NCBI GenBank assembly: GCA_024398815.1 | Contig: JAKSIL010000025.1 | Location: forward strand, 1-37,949 | DNA length: 37,949 bases | Source of the DNA: Fibrobacter sp. | GTDB taxonomy: Bacteria; Fibrobacterota; Fibrobacteria; Fibrobacterales; Fibrobacteraceae | Reading direction: 5' to 3' | Part shown: piece after piece, positions 30,554 to 37,736 of the stretch | How the letters are laid out: each line of letters opens with the position of its first letter | Numbering within the stretch: position 1 is the stretch's first letter | Translations under genes and position numbers: made by a program | The notes under the pieces: generated by a model | Seen by the model: only the letters and a program-made list of their open reading frames with translations | Told to the model about the DNA's origin: nothing | Database searches by the model: none

Positions 30554-30777
30554 TAAAAATCTGCAATATATTGCGGAAAACAGGCCATTTCCGCATTTCC
30601 AAGGAATTGCTGGTTTTCCACCACAATGTAATCCTTCATCTTTTTGAAAAGGCGAAAAAGTGCCTTGCTTTGCTGAACGGCCAACTCCCCCTTAAGAACC
30701 GCCATAAGCATATAAACACCTTGTTCGGCAAAGGCATAGGGGCTTGTTTTTGAATATTTTCCCTGCTCTAGGGTCAA
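30550..30777 (-). pseudogene. ORF6N-domain DNA-binding protein remnant
   Basis: About 75 residues. SKTSPYAFAEQGVYMLMAVL and QSKALFRLFKKMKDYI match the central part of ORF6N proteins (YAFTEQGVxML then IxIMRxFVxMR), usually found in phages and mobile elements. The first half of the domain is missing; the in-frame upstream sequence (to about 30912) is GC-rich and does not look like ORF6N. The 3' end runs into the hipBST promoter. A truncated remnant. Confidence 0.65.
30563..30574 (-). promoter_or_regulatory. hipBST operator O1 (distal)
   Basis: Perfect 12-bp palindrome GCAATATATTGC, starting 10 bp upstream of the -35 box. Centre-to-centre distance to O2 is 62 bp, about six helical turns. It lies inside the 3' end of the ORF6N remnant. 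Confidence 0.65.
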
Positions 30778-31172
30778 AATTTTTGACCTTGAACGATGTT
30801 TTGGGATGATCTTGCGGCGCTGTTGGCGGGGGTTTTCCCCGGCGTTACCTAGCGCGGATTTGCCGTTCGGCTTGGCCGCGCGCTCGAGCAGGTCGTGTTC
30901 CTGCCAGCGTTACAGACCGTTCGGCCCATAGGCCTCACTCTCGCATCCGCCCTTGATTAATATCAAGGGCTTTGACGCTCACCCAACAACATCAACAAGA
31001 AGGTTGATGCGCCCCGCCGCGAATGCATGTACGGACTTTTGCAGGTCTATGTCGACTGTCGCAGGGATTGTCGTAATACGGAATCAAATATACAATTTAA
31101 TTTTGACAGTTTGTGACAAAACAGAAAAATTTTGTTTTTTCCATTTCGCTTCAATCATAAACCCAGTTCTTT
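30778..31172. other. GC-rich stretch with several hairpins, no supported gene
   Basis: About 260 bp (30800-31060) is much more GC-rich than its surroundings. Hairpins visible: GGGG-TTTT-CCCC near 30828-30840, CCCTTGAT/ATCAAGGG (30950-30969), CATCAAC/GTTGATG (30990-31009). An A/T stem ACAAAA/TTTTGT followed by T6 lies at 31115-31141 and would terminate a plus-strand transcript. Frames on both strands are short. A structured RNA or a gene relic are both possible; I recognise neither. Confidence 0.4.
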
Positions 31173-31593
31173 CTACATTCCCTTCAGTTCCTTTTTGTCC
31201 TTGTTTTTCCAGAACGTGAGTCCGTTCCTTTGGCCACCGGCGACGAGGGCCGCTGCCATGGAAGGGGAATCGCAAACGATATCATTGCGGAGCGTTCCAT
31301 CGGCAGAAACAGAGGCGTTTTGCGAACCCACTCGCTTTACTTTTGCGACAACATCACCACCTTTCGCGAAATGGAACAGGAGGTTTTTGCCATCCACATC
31401 AGTCTTAAATTCGGAATTTTTCGATTTCTTCCGCACTGAGATCCATAATCTTTTTCCCAACGCTATCCGCATAACGAGAAAGATTGGGCAAATCCAGATG
31501 CATAGAAGGAGCATCCTTATAGGGGTCGGGGGCTGCCGAATATGAAGCCGAGGGTTCTGCAACAACCATCTTTTTTTCACCCATTCCATTCAT
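31173..31593 (-). pseudogene. DUF4357-domain protein gene with a frameshift
   Basis: The start ATG at 31593 follows GGAGG. The first frame (31405-31593) gives a 62-residue N-terminus ending LSAEEIEKFRI and a stop. The next frame continues NSEFKTDVDGKNLLFHFAKGG, VSADGTLRNDIVCDSPSMAA and ALVAGGQRNGLTFWKNK, the last part being the typical end of DUF4357 domains. The shift falls at a five-A run (31417-31421, minus strand); four or seven A would restore one ~140-residue protein. DUF4357 often accompanies nucleases or restriction systems. Either a real inactivation or a sequencing error. Confidence 0.65.
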
Positions 31594-31681
31594 AAGTGTA
31601 GACCTCCAGGAGCTTTTTAGCAGCAGATTCCTTCAAATAGAACAGATACTCGTGCAACATGGGCAAATGTTCAGCACCCAT
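31577..31681 (-). CDS. Possible 34-residue ORF between dinD and the DUF4357 gene
   Basis: Begins MGAEHLPMLHEYLFYLKESA and ends YEWNG; the same frame is open upstream back into the dinD 3' end (NIELLNHYITV). Helical and charged in a way that looks coding, but no Shine-Dalgarno. Its end overlaps the DUF4357 start by 17 bp. May be a relic. Confidence 0.25.
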   Translation of the reverse strand: MGAEHLPMLHEYLFYLKESAAKKLLEVYTYEWNG

Positions 31682-31727
31682 AACAGTAATATAGTGATTT
31701 AATAGTTCAATGTTAAGGGCGAATACT

Positions 31728-32543
31728 CTATTTGACTTGTTTGTCTTCTTTTTTAAGCCTACGCTCCACTTTTTTCACATCTTCACCAGCAGGCAACCTT
31801 TCGGGTACGATTCCTCGGTCCAAAAGCATTTTACGAACAGCACCGTTATTATCAACATGCTCGCGCTCAATTTTCATTTGACCATAAAGATTCTTTGCTT
31901 GAGTGTTTACGGAAGTCATTTCAGCAGCAAGGTCCTTCGCCTTGATACTTACCGTAGGCAAAAAATCTGCCAACGCCCTGTTTTCGGGAACATTGTATTT
32001 TCGTTTGAGCAGAGCAGTGTCAATACAGAACAAAGCCTGGTCGCCCTTGGAACGAATTACGGCAAATCCCTTGCTATCAACACCGTGTTCAAAAAGAACC
32101 CCAGAGAGAATCTTTTCAGTTCTCGCCAGCTTTTCACGAGCGCGGACACGTTCCAATTCGCACATACGCTTTTCTACAAGTTCAGCCACGCGAGTCTGCA
32201 CAGCAAAATAATTCTGCGCAAAAGAGATTTCCTGCTTACGCGGGTCTCCATTCTGAGCAATCAGATAACACGCATAGCGGGTAAGCATATAATCGTTCAC
32301 CAAGCGCTCTCCGCCCTTAGCAATAACGATCATTTTCCCAACGCCGGGAAAATGATCCTGAATATCGGCACCAGCCTGCGTGCAAGCCTCTTTAGCTTTT
32401 TCGATTACATTCTCAAACCTTTCCCACTTGGCGTATCCAAGCAAAGAGCACAAATTCCTCGCACTCCAGCATTCTACTCCCTGGTATTCGCTTGCGATAG
32501 CCTCGAACTTGGTGAAAAGTTCCTTGATTTCTTCTGTTTTCAT
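31728..32543 (-). CDS. dinD: DNA damage-inducible protein D (DinD)
   Basis: A 271-residue DinD-family protein. ATG 32543 has TGGAGGTGCAA just before it and is preferred to the codon at 32555. Family blocks: CWSARNLCSLLGYAKWERF, VIEKAKEACTQAGADIQDHF, GKMIVIAKGGERLVNDYML, TRYACYLIAQNGDPRKQEI, SFAQNYFAVQTRVAEL. The first half is a Bro-N-like DNA-binding region. In E. coli DinD is SOS-induced and inhibits RecA filaments. A one-mismatch match to the LexA motif I recall for Fibrobacter overlaps the ribosome-binding site. A terminator separates it from the upstream ribbon-helix-helix gene. Confidence 0.88.
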   Translation of the reverse strand: MKTEEIKELFTKFEAIASEYQGVECWSARNLCSLLGYAKWERFENVIEKAKEACTQAGADIQDHFPGVGKMIVIAKGGERLVNDYMLTRYACYLIAQNGDPRKQEISFAQNYFAVQTRVAELVEKRMCELERVRAREKLARTEKILSGVLFEHGVDSKGFAVIRSKGDQALFCIDTALLKRKYNVPENRALADFLPTVSIKAKDLAAEMTSVNTQAKNLYGQMKIEREHVDNNGAVRKMLLDRGIVPERLPAGEDVKKVERRLKKEDKQVK

Positions 32544-32544
32544 T

Positions 32545-32558
32545 TGCACCTCCATGCA
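32545..32558 (-). promoter_or_regulatory. Candidate LexA box at dinD
   Basis: Minus strand TGCATGGAGGTGCA. The motif recalled for F. succinogenes LexA is TGCNC-N4-GTGCA; here only the fifth base differs. It overlaps the Shine-Dalgarno. A further GTGCA-type half-site (TGCAC, minus strand) lies just upstream at 32566-32570. Confidence 0.4.
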
Positions 32559-32613
32559 GTTTATTGTGCAGAGGCGTCTTCAAGAATACGACAAGCAGAA
32601 TCCGCAAAGCCAT

Positions 32614-32655
32614 ATAAAAAAAGACGCACTTCTCCATTCGATAGAGAAACGCGTC
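32614..32655 (-). terminator. Intrinsic terminator after the ribbon-helix-helix gene
   Basis: Minus strand GACGC..TTCTC-type stem: GACGC pairs with GCGTC and TTCTC with GAGAA around a 9-nt loop, with a small internal loop, followed by seven T residues. Confidence 0.8.
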
Positions 32656-32723
32656 GGGCAGTAATGTAGGTTAATTTTGAAAAACTGGCAAGGGGCTTAA
32701 GGAAATTTTACAATTTGATTAGT

Positions 32724-32927
32724 TTATTCAAACAGGCTTGTTTTTCTATCGTATTCAAGTTCTATGGAGTTCCTGAGAATTTCGGCGAGATATTCGCTCG
32801 TGGATTTTTTTTCGCGCTTGGCCAGTTTCTGCACTTTATCTTGCAGATCGTACGGAACTTGAACGGTCGTAGCCTTCATGGGAGTGACGAGCAAATCGCC
32901 GCCAACCGCTTCCGCCATCTTCAGCAA
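32724..32927 (-). CDS. Ribbon-helix-helix DNA-binding protein (orphan antitoxin-like)
   Basis: A 67-residue protein if it starts at TTG 32927, which has GAGGA 8 nt upstream; ATG 32918 or 32879 are alternatives. The core KATTVQVPYDLQDKVQKLAK then KSTSEYLAEILRNSIELE is a ribbon-helix-helix (MetJ/Arc/CopG-type) fold: a beta strand with alternating T-V-V followed by two helices. Such proteins are often antitoxins, but a terminator follows after 68 bp with no toxin frame between. It is probably a lone regulator or the survivor of a broken pair. Confidence 0.7.
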   Translation of the reverse strand: MLKMAEAVGGDLLVTPMKATTVQVPYDLQDKVQKLAKREKKSTSEYLAEILRNSIELEYDRKTSLFE

Positions 32928-32957
32928 TTGTGTAATCCTCTCGGAAAATAAAAGGAG

Positions 32958-32998
32958 TCATAAGTAGAGAAAAGACATATATTAGAGACTACTTATGA
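32958..32998. repeat. Inverted repeat TCATAAGTAG/CTACTTATGA at the edge of the AT-rich cassette
   Basis: Arms at 32958-32967 and 32989-32998, ~21-nt centre. On the minus strand it is followed by a T-rich run, so it may terminate the Gabija operon; it could also be an operator for the ribbon-helix-helix gene that begins 31 bp away. Confidence 0.55.
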
Positions 32999-33003
32999 AG
33001 ACC

Positions 33004-33114
33004 TCAAAATTTACCGAGTTTTTCGAGAGAAAGTTGTTCTACGGTTTCCAAATAATATGGGAAATCACCCTCATCATTCAATTGTTCTTTGTTAAAATTT
33101 ACACTATATAGCAT
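33004..33114 (-). CDS. Possible 36-residue ORF closing the Gabija operon
   Basis: Starts 11 bp past the gajB stop at ATG 33114, with GAGGGG 6 nt upstream (an ATG at 33120 abuts the Shine-Dalgarno). The product begins MLYSVNFNKEQLNDEGDFPY and ends LSLEKLGKF, charged and well-behaved. It ends just before the inverted repeat at 32958-32998. No known family; too short to be sure. Confidence 0.4.
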   Translation of the reverse strand: MLYSVNFNKEQLNDEGDFPYYLETVEQLSLEKLGKF

Positions 33115-33125
33115 ATTCATCCCCT

Positions 33126-34931
33126 CTAACTACAAGCGTTTACCAACTCAATCCCTTCAAGGTACGGAAAACATGATATCTGAGCATCTCGAATGTTTCC
33201 GTTATTATCGACTTTTTTTGTACTAAAAGATAAGTATACCTGCTTTCGAGCACGAGTTATCGCTACATAAAATACAGATAATTCCTCAAGCATTTTGTTT
33301 ATATTCATTGTCGATTTATCATATGGCAGACAACAAACAGGATGACCTCCACTACCATAATTAGGACAATAATCTCTGCATGTAAAAAAAGAAGGAAAAC
33401 ATGTTTTTTCCAAATCACAGATAAAAACATAATCCCATTCTAAGCCCTTTGCACTGTGGACCGTCGTTAAAACAACATTAGAACCAATGTATTCCATAGA
33501 TTGTTTCAGTTGCCGCCGTTCTAGAACATCTTTTACAAATTGACATTTTTTTTCTGAAGATAGATCTGAATAATCTGAAAATATTTTTTGTCTGAATGCA
33601 ATCAACAACAAGAAACAGCTTTGTATCTTTTTGTTCAACAAATCATTTCCCAAGACGTCCTTCAAAGTCTCTATATATGCATCAAAAGACCTTTTTGTAA
33701 CAATTCCCTTTTCATTAAATTTTTCTTTAAATAAATTAAGGGCCTTATTATGGAATGAAATATATTCTTTTTCATCATCTGTAATCAATCCATAAAAATA
33801 TGGAATATTTTTTTGCATCAATGCTCTTTCAAATGCATCTGTCAAATATTCATTACGCCCCCTAAACAACAATACAATTTTAGGCATCTCTTTCTGAATT
33901 AATTTTTCTACCAATTCAACAACTCCATTCACTTTTCCATCTAATGTATCAGAATATATATATGGAACATTAGACTTTAATCCCAGATACATTGCAGAAA
34001 AGTTTTTAGCATAATGGAAACGAATAATATCATTAAAAAGAAGCATGTCTTGATTAGAAGAAAATCTATGATTTTTATTTAATTCCATTTTCTTCATACC
34101 AAGTTCCCTTTCAGCAACATTCATGATGTTAGGGAAAGCACCAATAAAACCATAAATACGCTGCAAAGGGTCTCCAAGAAACAACAAACTAGTCTTTTGA
34201 GACACAAGCATTTTCAGCAACTCCCATGAAATGCCGTTTGTGTCCTGAAATTCATCAACAATTATCATAGGGAAATACTGTTGATAGAAACTTCTGACAC
34301 CAATATTTTCTCTCAGTAGTTTTATCGCAAAAAGGATTATTGAATTAAATGTAGCAACATTCTGTGGCAACAATTTCCTTTGCAATGTACTTAAATATAT
34401 ATTTATTTGTTCACTATTGGGAATATTACCGTTCTTTATTTCACAACAAACATCCTCGAAAATTCCCATTTCTTCAACAGGTAAAAACCTATTATAAGCA
34501 GGGTTCCTTCTTAGCGTATTTTCATCAACAACATCAAATGTATTTATATCTTTTCTAAGGAAATCCGTCAATACATACCCGTATTTTCGAAGTATAGCTT
34601 TGCACAGACCATGATAATTTGTTATAAATATTTTATTATCTAAAGAACATGGATTATCCTCCTTATTCATTAATATTGGCAAATTTGAAGATAAATCACG
34701 CTTGATTTTAAGTGCTGCATTTACGCTGAATGTCAATGCCAATATTTTCTTTGGATTTGGAACGCCGTTTTTCGCCAACATCATTCCAACGCGGCTAACC
34801 ATTGTCTTTGTTTTTCCGTATCCTGCAGGAGCCTCTACAATAAGTTTAGATTCAGAGGAAAAAATCACATCCAACTGGCTTTGATCGCCATCATGTGAAA
34901 ACTTTAGTTTGTCAATTAAGCTAACATTCAT
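33126..34931 (-). CDS. gajB: Gabija protein GajB, UvrD/Rep-type helicase
   Basis: A 601-residue superfamily-1 helicase. Motif I APAGYGKT (34-41), II VDEFQD (225-230), III GDPLQRIY (253-260), IV NHRF (287-290), V TTVHSAKGLEWD (489-500), VI AITRARKQVY (557-566). In Gabija, GajB acts with GajA, sensing DNA ends and nucleotide depletion. Start at ATG 34931, 11 bp inside the end of gajA, with no Shine-Dalgarno, so coupled translation is likely. Between motifs V and VI is a Cys-rich insert (C511, C518, C522, C533, C534), which may bind zinc. It is about 100 residues longer than the GajB I recall from Bacillus. AT-rich relative to the rest of the window. Confidence 0.9.
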   Translation of the reverse strand: MNVSLIDKLKFSHDGDQSQLDVIFSSESKLIVEAPAGYGKTKTMVSRVGMMLAKNGVPNPKKILALTFSVNAALKIKRDLSSNLPILMNKEDNPCSLDNKIFITNYHGLCKAILRKYGYVLTDFLRKDINTFDVVDENTLRRNPAYNRFLPVEEMGIFEDVCCEIKNGNIPNSEQINIYLSTLQRKLLPQNVATFNSIILFAIKLLRENIGVRSFYQQYFPMIIVDEFQDTNGISWELLKMLVSQKTSLLFLGDPLQRIYGFIGAFPNIMNVAERELGMKKMELNKNHRFSSNQDMLLFNDIIRFHYAKNFSAMYLGLKSNVPYIYSDTLDGKVNGVVELVEKLIQKEMPKIVLLFRGRNEYLTDAFERALMQKNIPYFYGLITDDEKEYISFHNKALNLFKEKFNEKGIVTKRSFDAYIETLKDVLGNDLLNKKIQSCFLLLIAFRQKIFSDYSDLSSEKKCQFVKDVLERRQLKQSMEYIGSNVVLTTVHSAKGLEWDYVFICDLEKTCFPSFFTCRDYCPNYGSGGHPVCCLPYDKSTMNINKMLEELSVFYVAITRARKQVYLSFSTKKVDNNGNIRDAQISCFPYLEGIELVNACS

Positions 34932-36669
34932 TCGACAACCGTTGTGCAAATAATACAGCATTAGCATAACAAGGAGGAATCATTTCTCTCGGAATTATTT
35001 TTCCAACAGTTCGTCCAAATAAAATTCCTTTTTGAGACATAAACCATGCAGAATACATATTACAGAATTCATCTTGATTAGATTCAGCTATTTCTCCTAT
35101 TTTCTTTGGCACAAAAAGATCCATCGAAACACCCAATTTTCCATACCAACGTGTACCAAATTCTTGAGTTAGAACCTTTTTCATTGCGTTTGAATCCATA
35201 TCTAAAGCAATTTTTTTCACAAGATCGATTTGATCGTGAGTATATAGATATTTTACAAGTTCAACTTCAAAACATAATTCATTTGTAAAAAAAGTTCCAT
35301 CAGTTTGATCTTTTCCCTCACGAACATCAGAATCATAAACAATTACAGATGGTATTCCAAATTTCTCAAATAATATTTGAAATGGTTTTATACTGCCTTG
35401 TCCATGGGCATTTATTATACTTATTTGAGATTCATCTAAAGACACTCCCAATTTAGCGGAAAAATCGTGCATACATCCAAATTCCGTTTCACCTTCAATT
35501 AGAATAGAACATCTTGAATAAAAAACTTCCCTAACTTCAGGGAAATGCATAATTAAATGCTTTTCTATTTGAGGAGAAATCCCTGTATTTAAAGAGAATC
35601 CGCTCACAACAATTGTATTCCCATTCTTTTTATAAAATCTGATTAAATTCCTATAATCATCAATTAAAGCATCAGTAGAATGCGTCACAATTAGCAATTG
35701 ACCACTTAAGCCATCAATACCAAAAAGCATTTTTATTAATGAACAAAAATCCCCATCTTGATTGTTCAATATTTTTTTATAGTATCCAATTAACGAGCGT
35801 TGTAGAAACGGATGTAGATGAACTTCTGGTTCATCTATCGCCAATACCAAAGGTAAAATTTTTTCCGTTTTTCCATCCGCACCATCACTACAGACTTCAT
35901 ACAACTGTTCTGAAAAAGGAGATCCCTTCTTTTTATAAATATCCATAATTTGGCACAAAATATTTACAGATGCCATAGCCATAAATTGAACACCACAACC
36001 AGCTTCATTTATGTTATAATTACCATTTGACAAGCTAAATAATTTCGCTAAAACATCAGAAGGCTGCTCAACAATAGACGCTTCAACAGAAAACAAGTTA
36101 AAACTATGTATTTTCTTAAGATGTTCGTTTATAAAATTCTTTAATTCATTTATTTTTTCTTCATCCAAAAAAGATATATCGCCATTGGTTTGAATATAAG
36201 AGGACGTTATTGACTTGAATAAAGGTCCCAAACCTCTTGGGGCGTCAAAACGCAGTGATTTGTCGGGAACGGCATTTGTATTGTAGTTAATATAATGAGC
36301 CTTTTTTAAAAGCTTGTATGGCAACGAATCTCCTGATTCTACATGGTACATTGAAGGATATACATCATCTATTCCTTGTTCTATTTTCAAATTGACCAAA
36401 TATGGATCTGTTGGGGAAAAATAATCATTAAAAAAGCCCATTTCCTCATTTACTAATTTCATAGATAATTCTATTTCAATAGGACTATCAGTATCTGTAA
36501 AATCATTTTCATCAAACCCCTTTCCAGAAAAAAGAACATTCATCAGAAAGAGAAGATTGCTTTTCCCTATGTTATTTTCACCTATAATATAATTCGTATC
36601 AGGGTGAAAAGAAATTTGAACATCATTGAGATTTCTAAAATTTTTTATTTTTATTGAATTAATTTTCAT
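34921..36669 (-). CDS. gajA: Gabija protein GajA, OLD-family ATPase/TOPRIM nuclease
   Basis: A 582-residue protein, the normal GajA length. The N-terminal ABC-type ATPase has Walker A GENNIGKS (30-37), a signature-like EAGCGVQ (222-228), Walker B LAIDEPEVHLH (276-286) and the switch His in IVTHST (330). The C-terminal TOPRIM nuclease has IEGETE (391-396) and DSD (446-448). GajA forms a tetramer that nicks specific DNA when NTP levels fall; GajB joins it for anti-phage defence. ATG 36669 has AGGA 7 nt upstream and lies 2 bp after the stop of the membrane-anchored gene. The gene pair and gene order identify Gabija rather than a lone OLD nuclease. Confidence 0.92.
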   Translation of the reverse strand: MKINSIKIKNFRNLNDVQISFHPDTNYIIGENNIGKSNLLFLMNVLFSGKGFDENDFTDTDSPIEIELSMKLVNEEMGFFNDYFSPTDPYLVNLKIEQGIDDVYPSMYHVESGDSLPYKLLKKAHYINYNTNAVPDKSLRFDAPRGLGPLFKSITSSYIQTNGDISFLDEEKINELKNFINEHLKKIHSFNLFSVEASIVEQPSDVLAKLFSLSNGNYNINEAGCGVQFMAMASVNILCQIMDIYKKKGSPFSEQLYEVCSDGADGKTEKILPLVLAIDEPEVHLHPFLQRSLIGYYKKILNNQDGDFCSLIKMLFGIDGLSGQLLIVTHSTDALIDDYRNLIRFYKKNGNTIVVSGFSLNTGISPQIEKHLIMHFPEVREVFYSRCSILIEGETEFGCMHDFSAKLGVSLDESQISIINAHGQGSIKPFQILFEKFGIPSVIVYDSDVREGKDQTDGTFFTNELCFEVELVKYLYTHDQIDLVKKIALDMDSNAMKKVLTQEFGTRWYGKLGVSMDLFVPKKIGEIAESNQDEFCNMYSAWFMSQKGILFGRTVGKIIPREMIPPCYANAVLFAQRLSNEC

Positions 36670-36671
36670 CT

Positions 36672-37682
36672 TTATGTCCTCGCAAAATCATCTAAGTCTA
36701 AATCCCTTTTTGCATGAAGTTCATCATATTGCTTTTTCAGCCATTCTACATTTAAACGATATTCCTCTGCAACTTTTTCAACATCATCAGAAGTAATTCC
36801 ACTCAAAATAGGACGCATCATTTCTTTTATAATATTTTCCCAACCTAATTCTTTATAAATTTTATCTGCAAACTGTTTTTGTGGAAATTTCATTTGCCTC
36901 CAAATATCGTCGTTATAAATATTGTAATAAGCAATTGCTATTTTATACCGTAAATCATCATTCAATGAATTCCAAAAAATTTGTAAAACACGTGAACAAT
37001 CATTTTCTACGTTATAATCACCTGTTTTTTGCAATTTGGGCAAAATATTTTCGACAATCAAAGAAAAGTCGTTTTGGTCATTCCAATTATTTCTATAACA
37101 TGCAGAAGCCATCTCTACAAATTTTTCATCAAGAAAGGCTTCCCAAGAAACAGATGTGTATAACTTTACAAAGTATTCATCAAACTTTTGTGGAAATTGT
37201 GCTGAAATTTGATTTAACATTGATTCAAGTTTTTCATTTATTTTTTTCACATTCGCTAAATCATTCTGTGAAAAGCCGTACCCATTTTTCATTTGCAAAT
37301 ATTGCTGAACAACATAAGAAAAATCATTCAGAATATCATTTTCATTTCCATGAACTTCTTGATTGAATGAAATTAACGTCACATTTTCATCAACCAATTT
37401 ATTTACAACACTATATACGGCAGAATTTTGATTTATATTTGGCATTTGGTTTTGGAGGCCCTGTCCAAAATAATTATTTACAGTTCCAATTGACCCCGCA
37501 TTCATCGCAACAATATTTTCTTTCTCCGCATTTTTTGAATTATGAATTTTGGTTTTAATCACAGTCCATCCGTCTTTTATTCTTTTTCGACCGAGAAATA
37601 AACCCAACAAAAAGATAAATATCGTAGGGAACCAACCACTTAAAGCGACATTTCCGTTCAACCAAGCATCAAACCAACTCAT
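36672..37682 (-). CDS. Unrecognised membrane-anchored protein, first gene of the Gabija operon
   Basis: A 336-residue protein of unknown family. Residues ~16-31 (GWFPTIFIFLLGLFLG) form one membrane segment, followed by a basic stop-transfer GRKRIKDGW, predicting a cytoplasmic C-terminal body. Residues ~57-85 contain a Gly/Asn-rich segment (NAGSIGTVNNYFGQGLQNQ). The remaining ~240 residues are helical and charged, rich in Asn and aromatic residues, with no motif I can name. GGAG lies 10 nt before the ATG. It is 2 bp from gajA and shares its AT-rich composition, so it travels with and is probably cotranscribed with Gabija. It could be an additional sensor or membrane effector; that is speculation. 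Confidence 0.8.
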   Translation of the reverse strand: MSWFDAWLNGNVALSGWFPTIFIFLLGLFLGRKRIKDGWTVIKTKIHNSKNAEKENIVAMNAGSIGTVNNYFGQGLQNQMPNINQNSAVYSVVNKLVDENVTLISFNQEVHGNENDILNDFSYVVQQYLQMKNGYGFSQNDLANVKKINEKLESMLNQISAQFPQKFDEYFVKLYTSVSWEAFLDEKFVEMASACYRNNWNDQNDFSLIVENILPKLQKTGDYNVENDCSRVLQIFWNSLNDDLRYKIAIAYYNIYNDDIWRQMKFPQKQFADKIYKELGWENIIKEMMRPILSGITSDDVEKVAEEYRLNVEWLKKQYDELHAKRDLDLDDFART

Positions 37683-37701
37683 TTTATCTAATCTCCTTTT
37701 T

Positions 37702-37717
37702 GAAAACCCAAGGGTTC
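37702..37717 (-). terminator. Weak stem-loop between the R-M gene and the Gabija operon
   Basis: GAACCC pairs with GGGTTTTC on the minus strand; the tail is only TTTTC. It could stop transcription from the gene at the right edge. Low confidence. Confidence 0.25.
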
Positions 37718-37736
37718 TTTATTTCTATTTCTCAGT

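Noticed and set aside
31010..31060. Resemblance of ATGCATGTACGGACTT to a group II intron domain V
   Set aside because: The complementary strand of domain V is missing upstream and no intron-encoded protein is nearby.
32656..32723. Search for a toxin gene partner downstream of the ribbon-helix-helix gene
   Set aside because: Only 68 bp before a strong terminator; no frame of useful length.
32995..33111. 38-codon hydrophobic frame on the plus strand (MKTSKFTEFF...)
   Set aside because: No Shine-Dalgarno and wholly antisense to the better-supported minus-strand small ORF after gajB.
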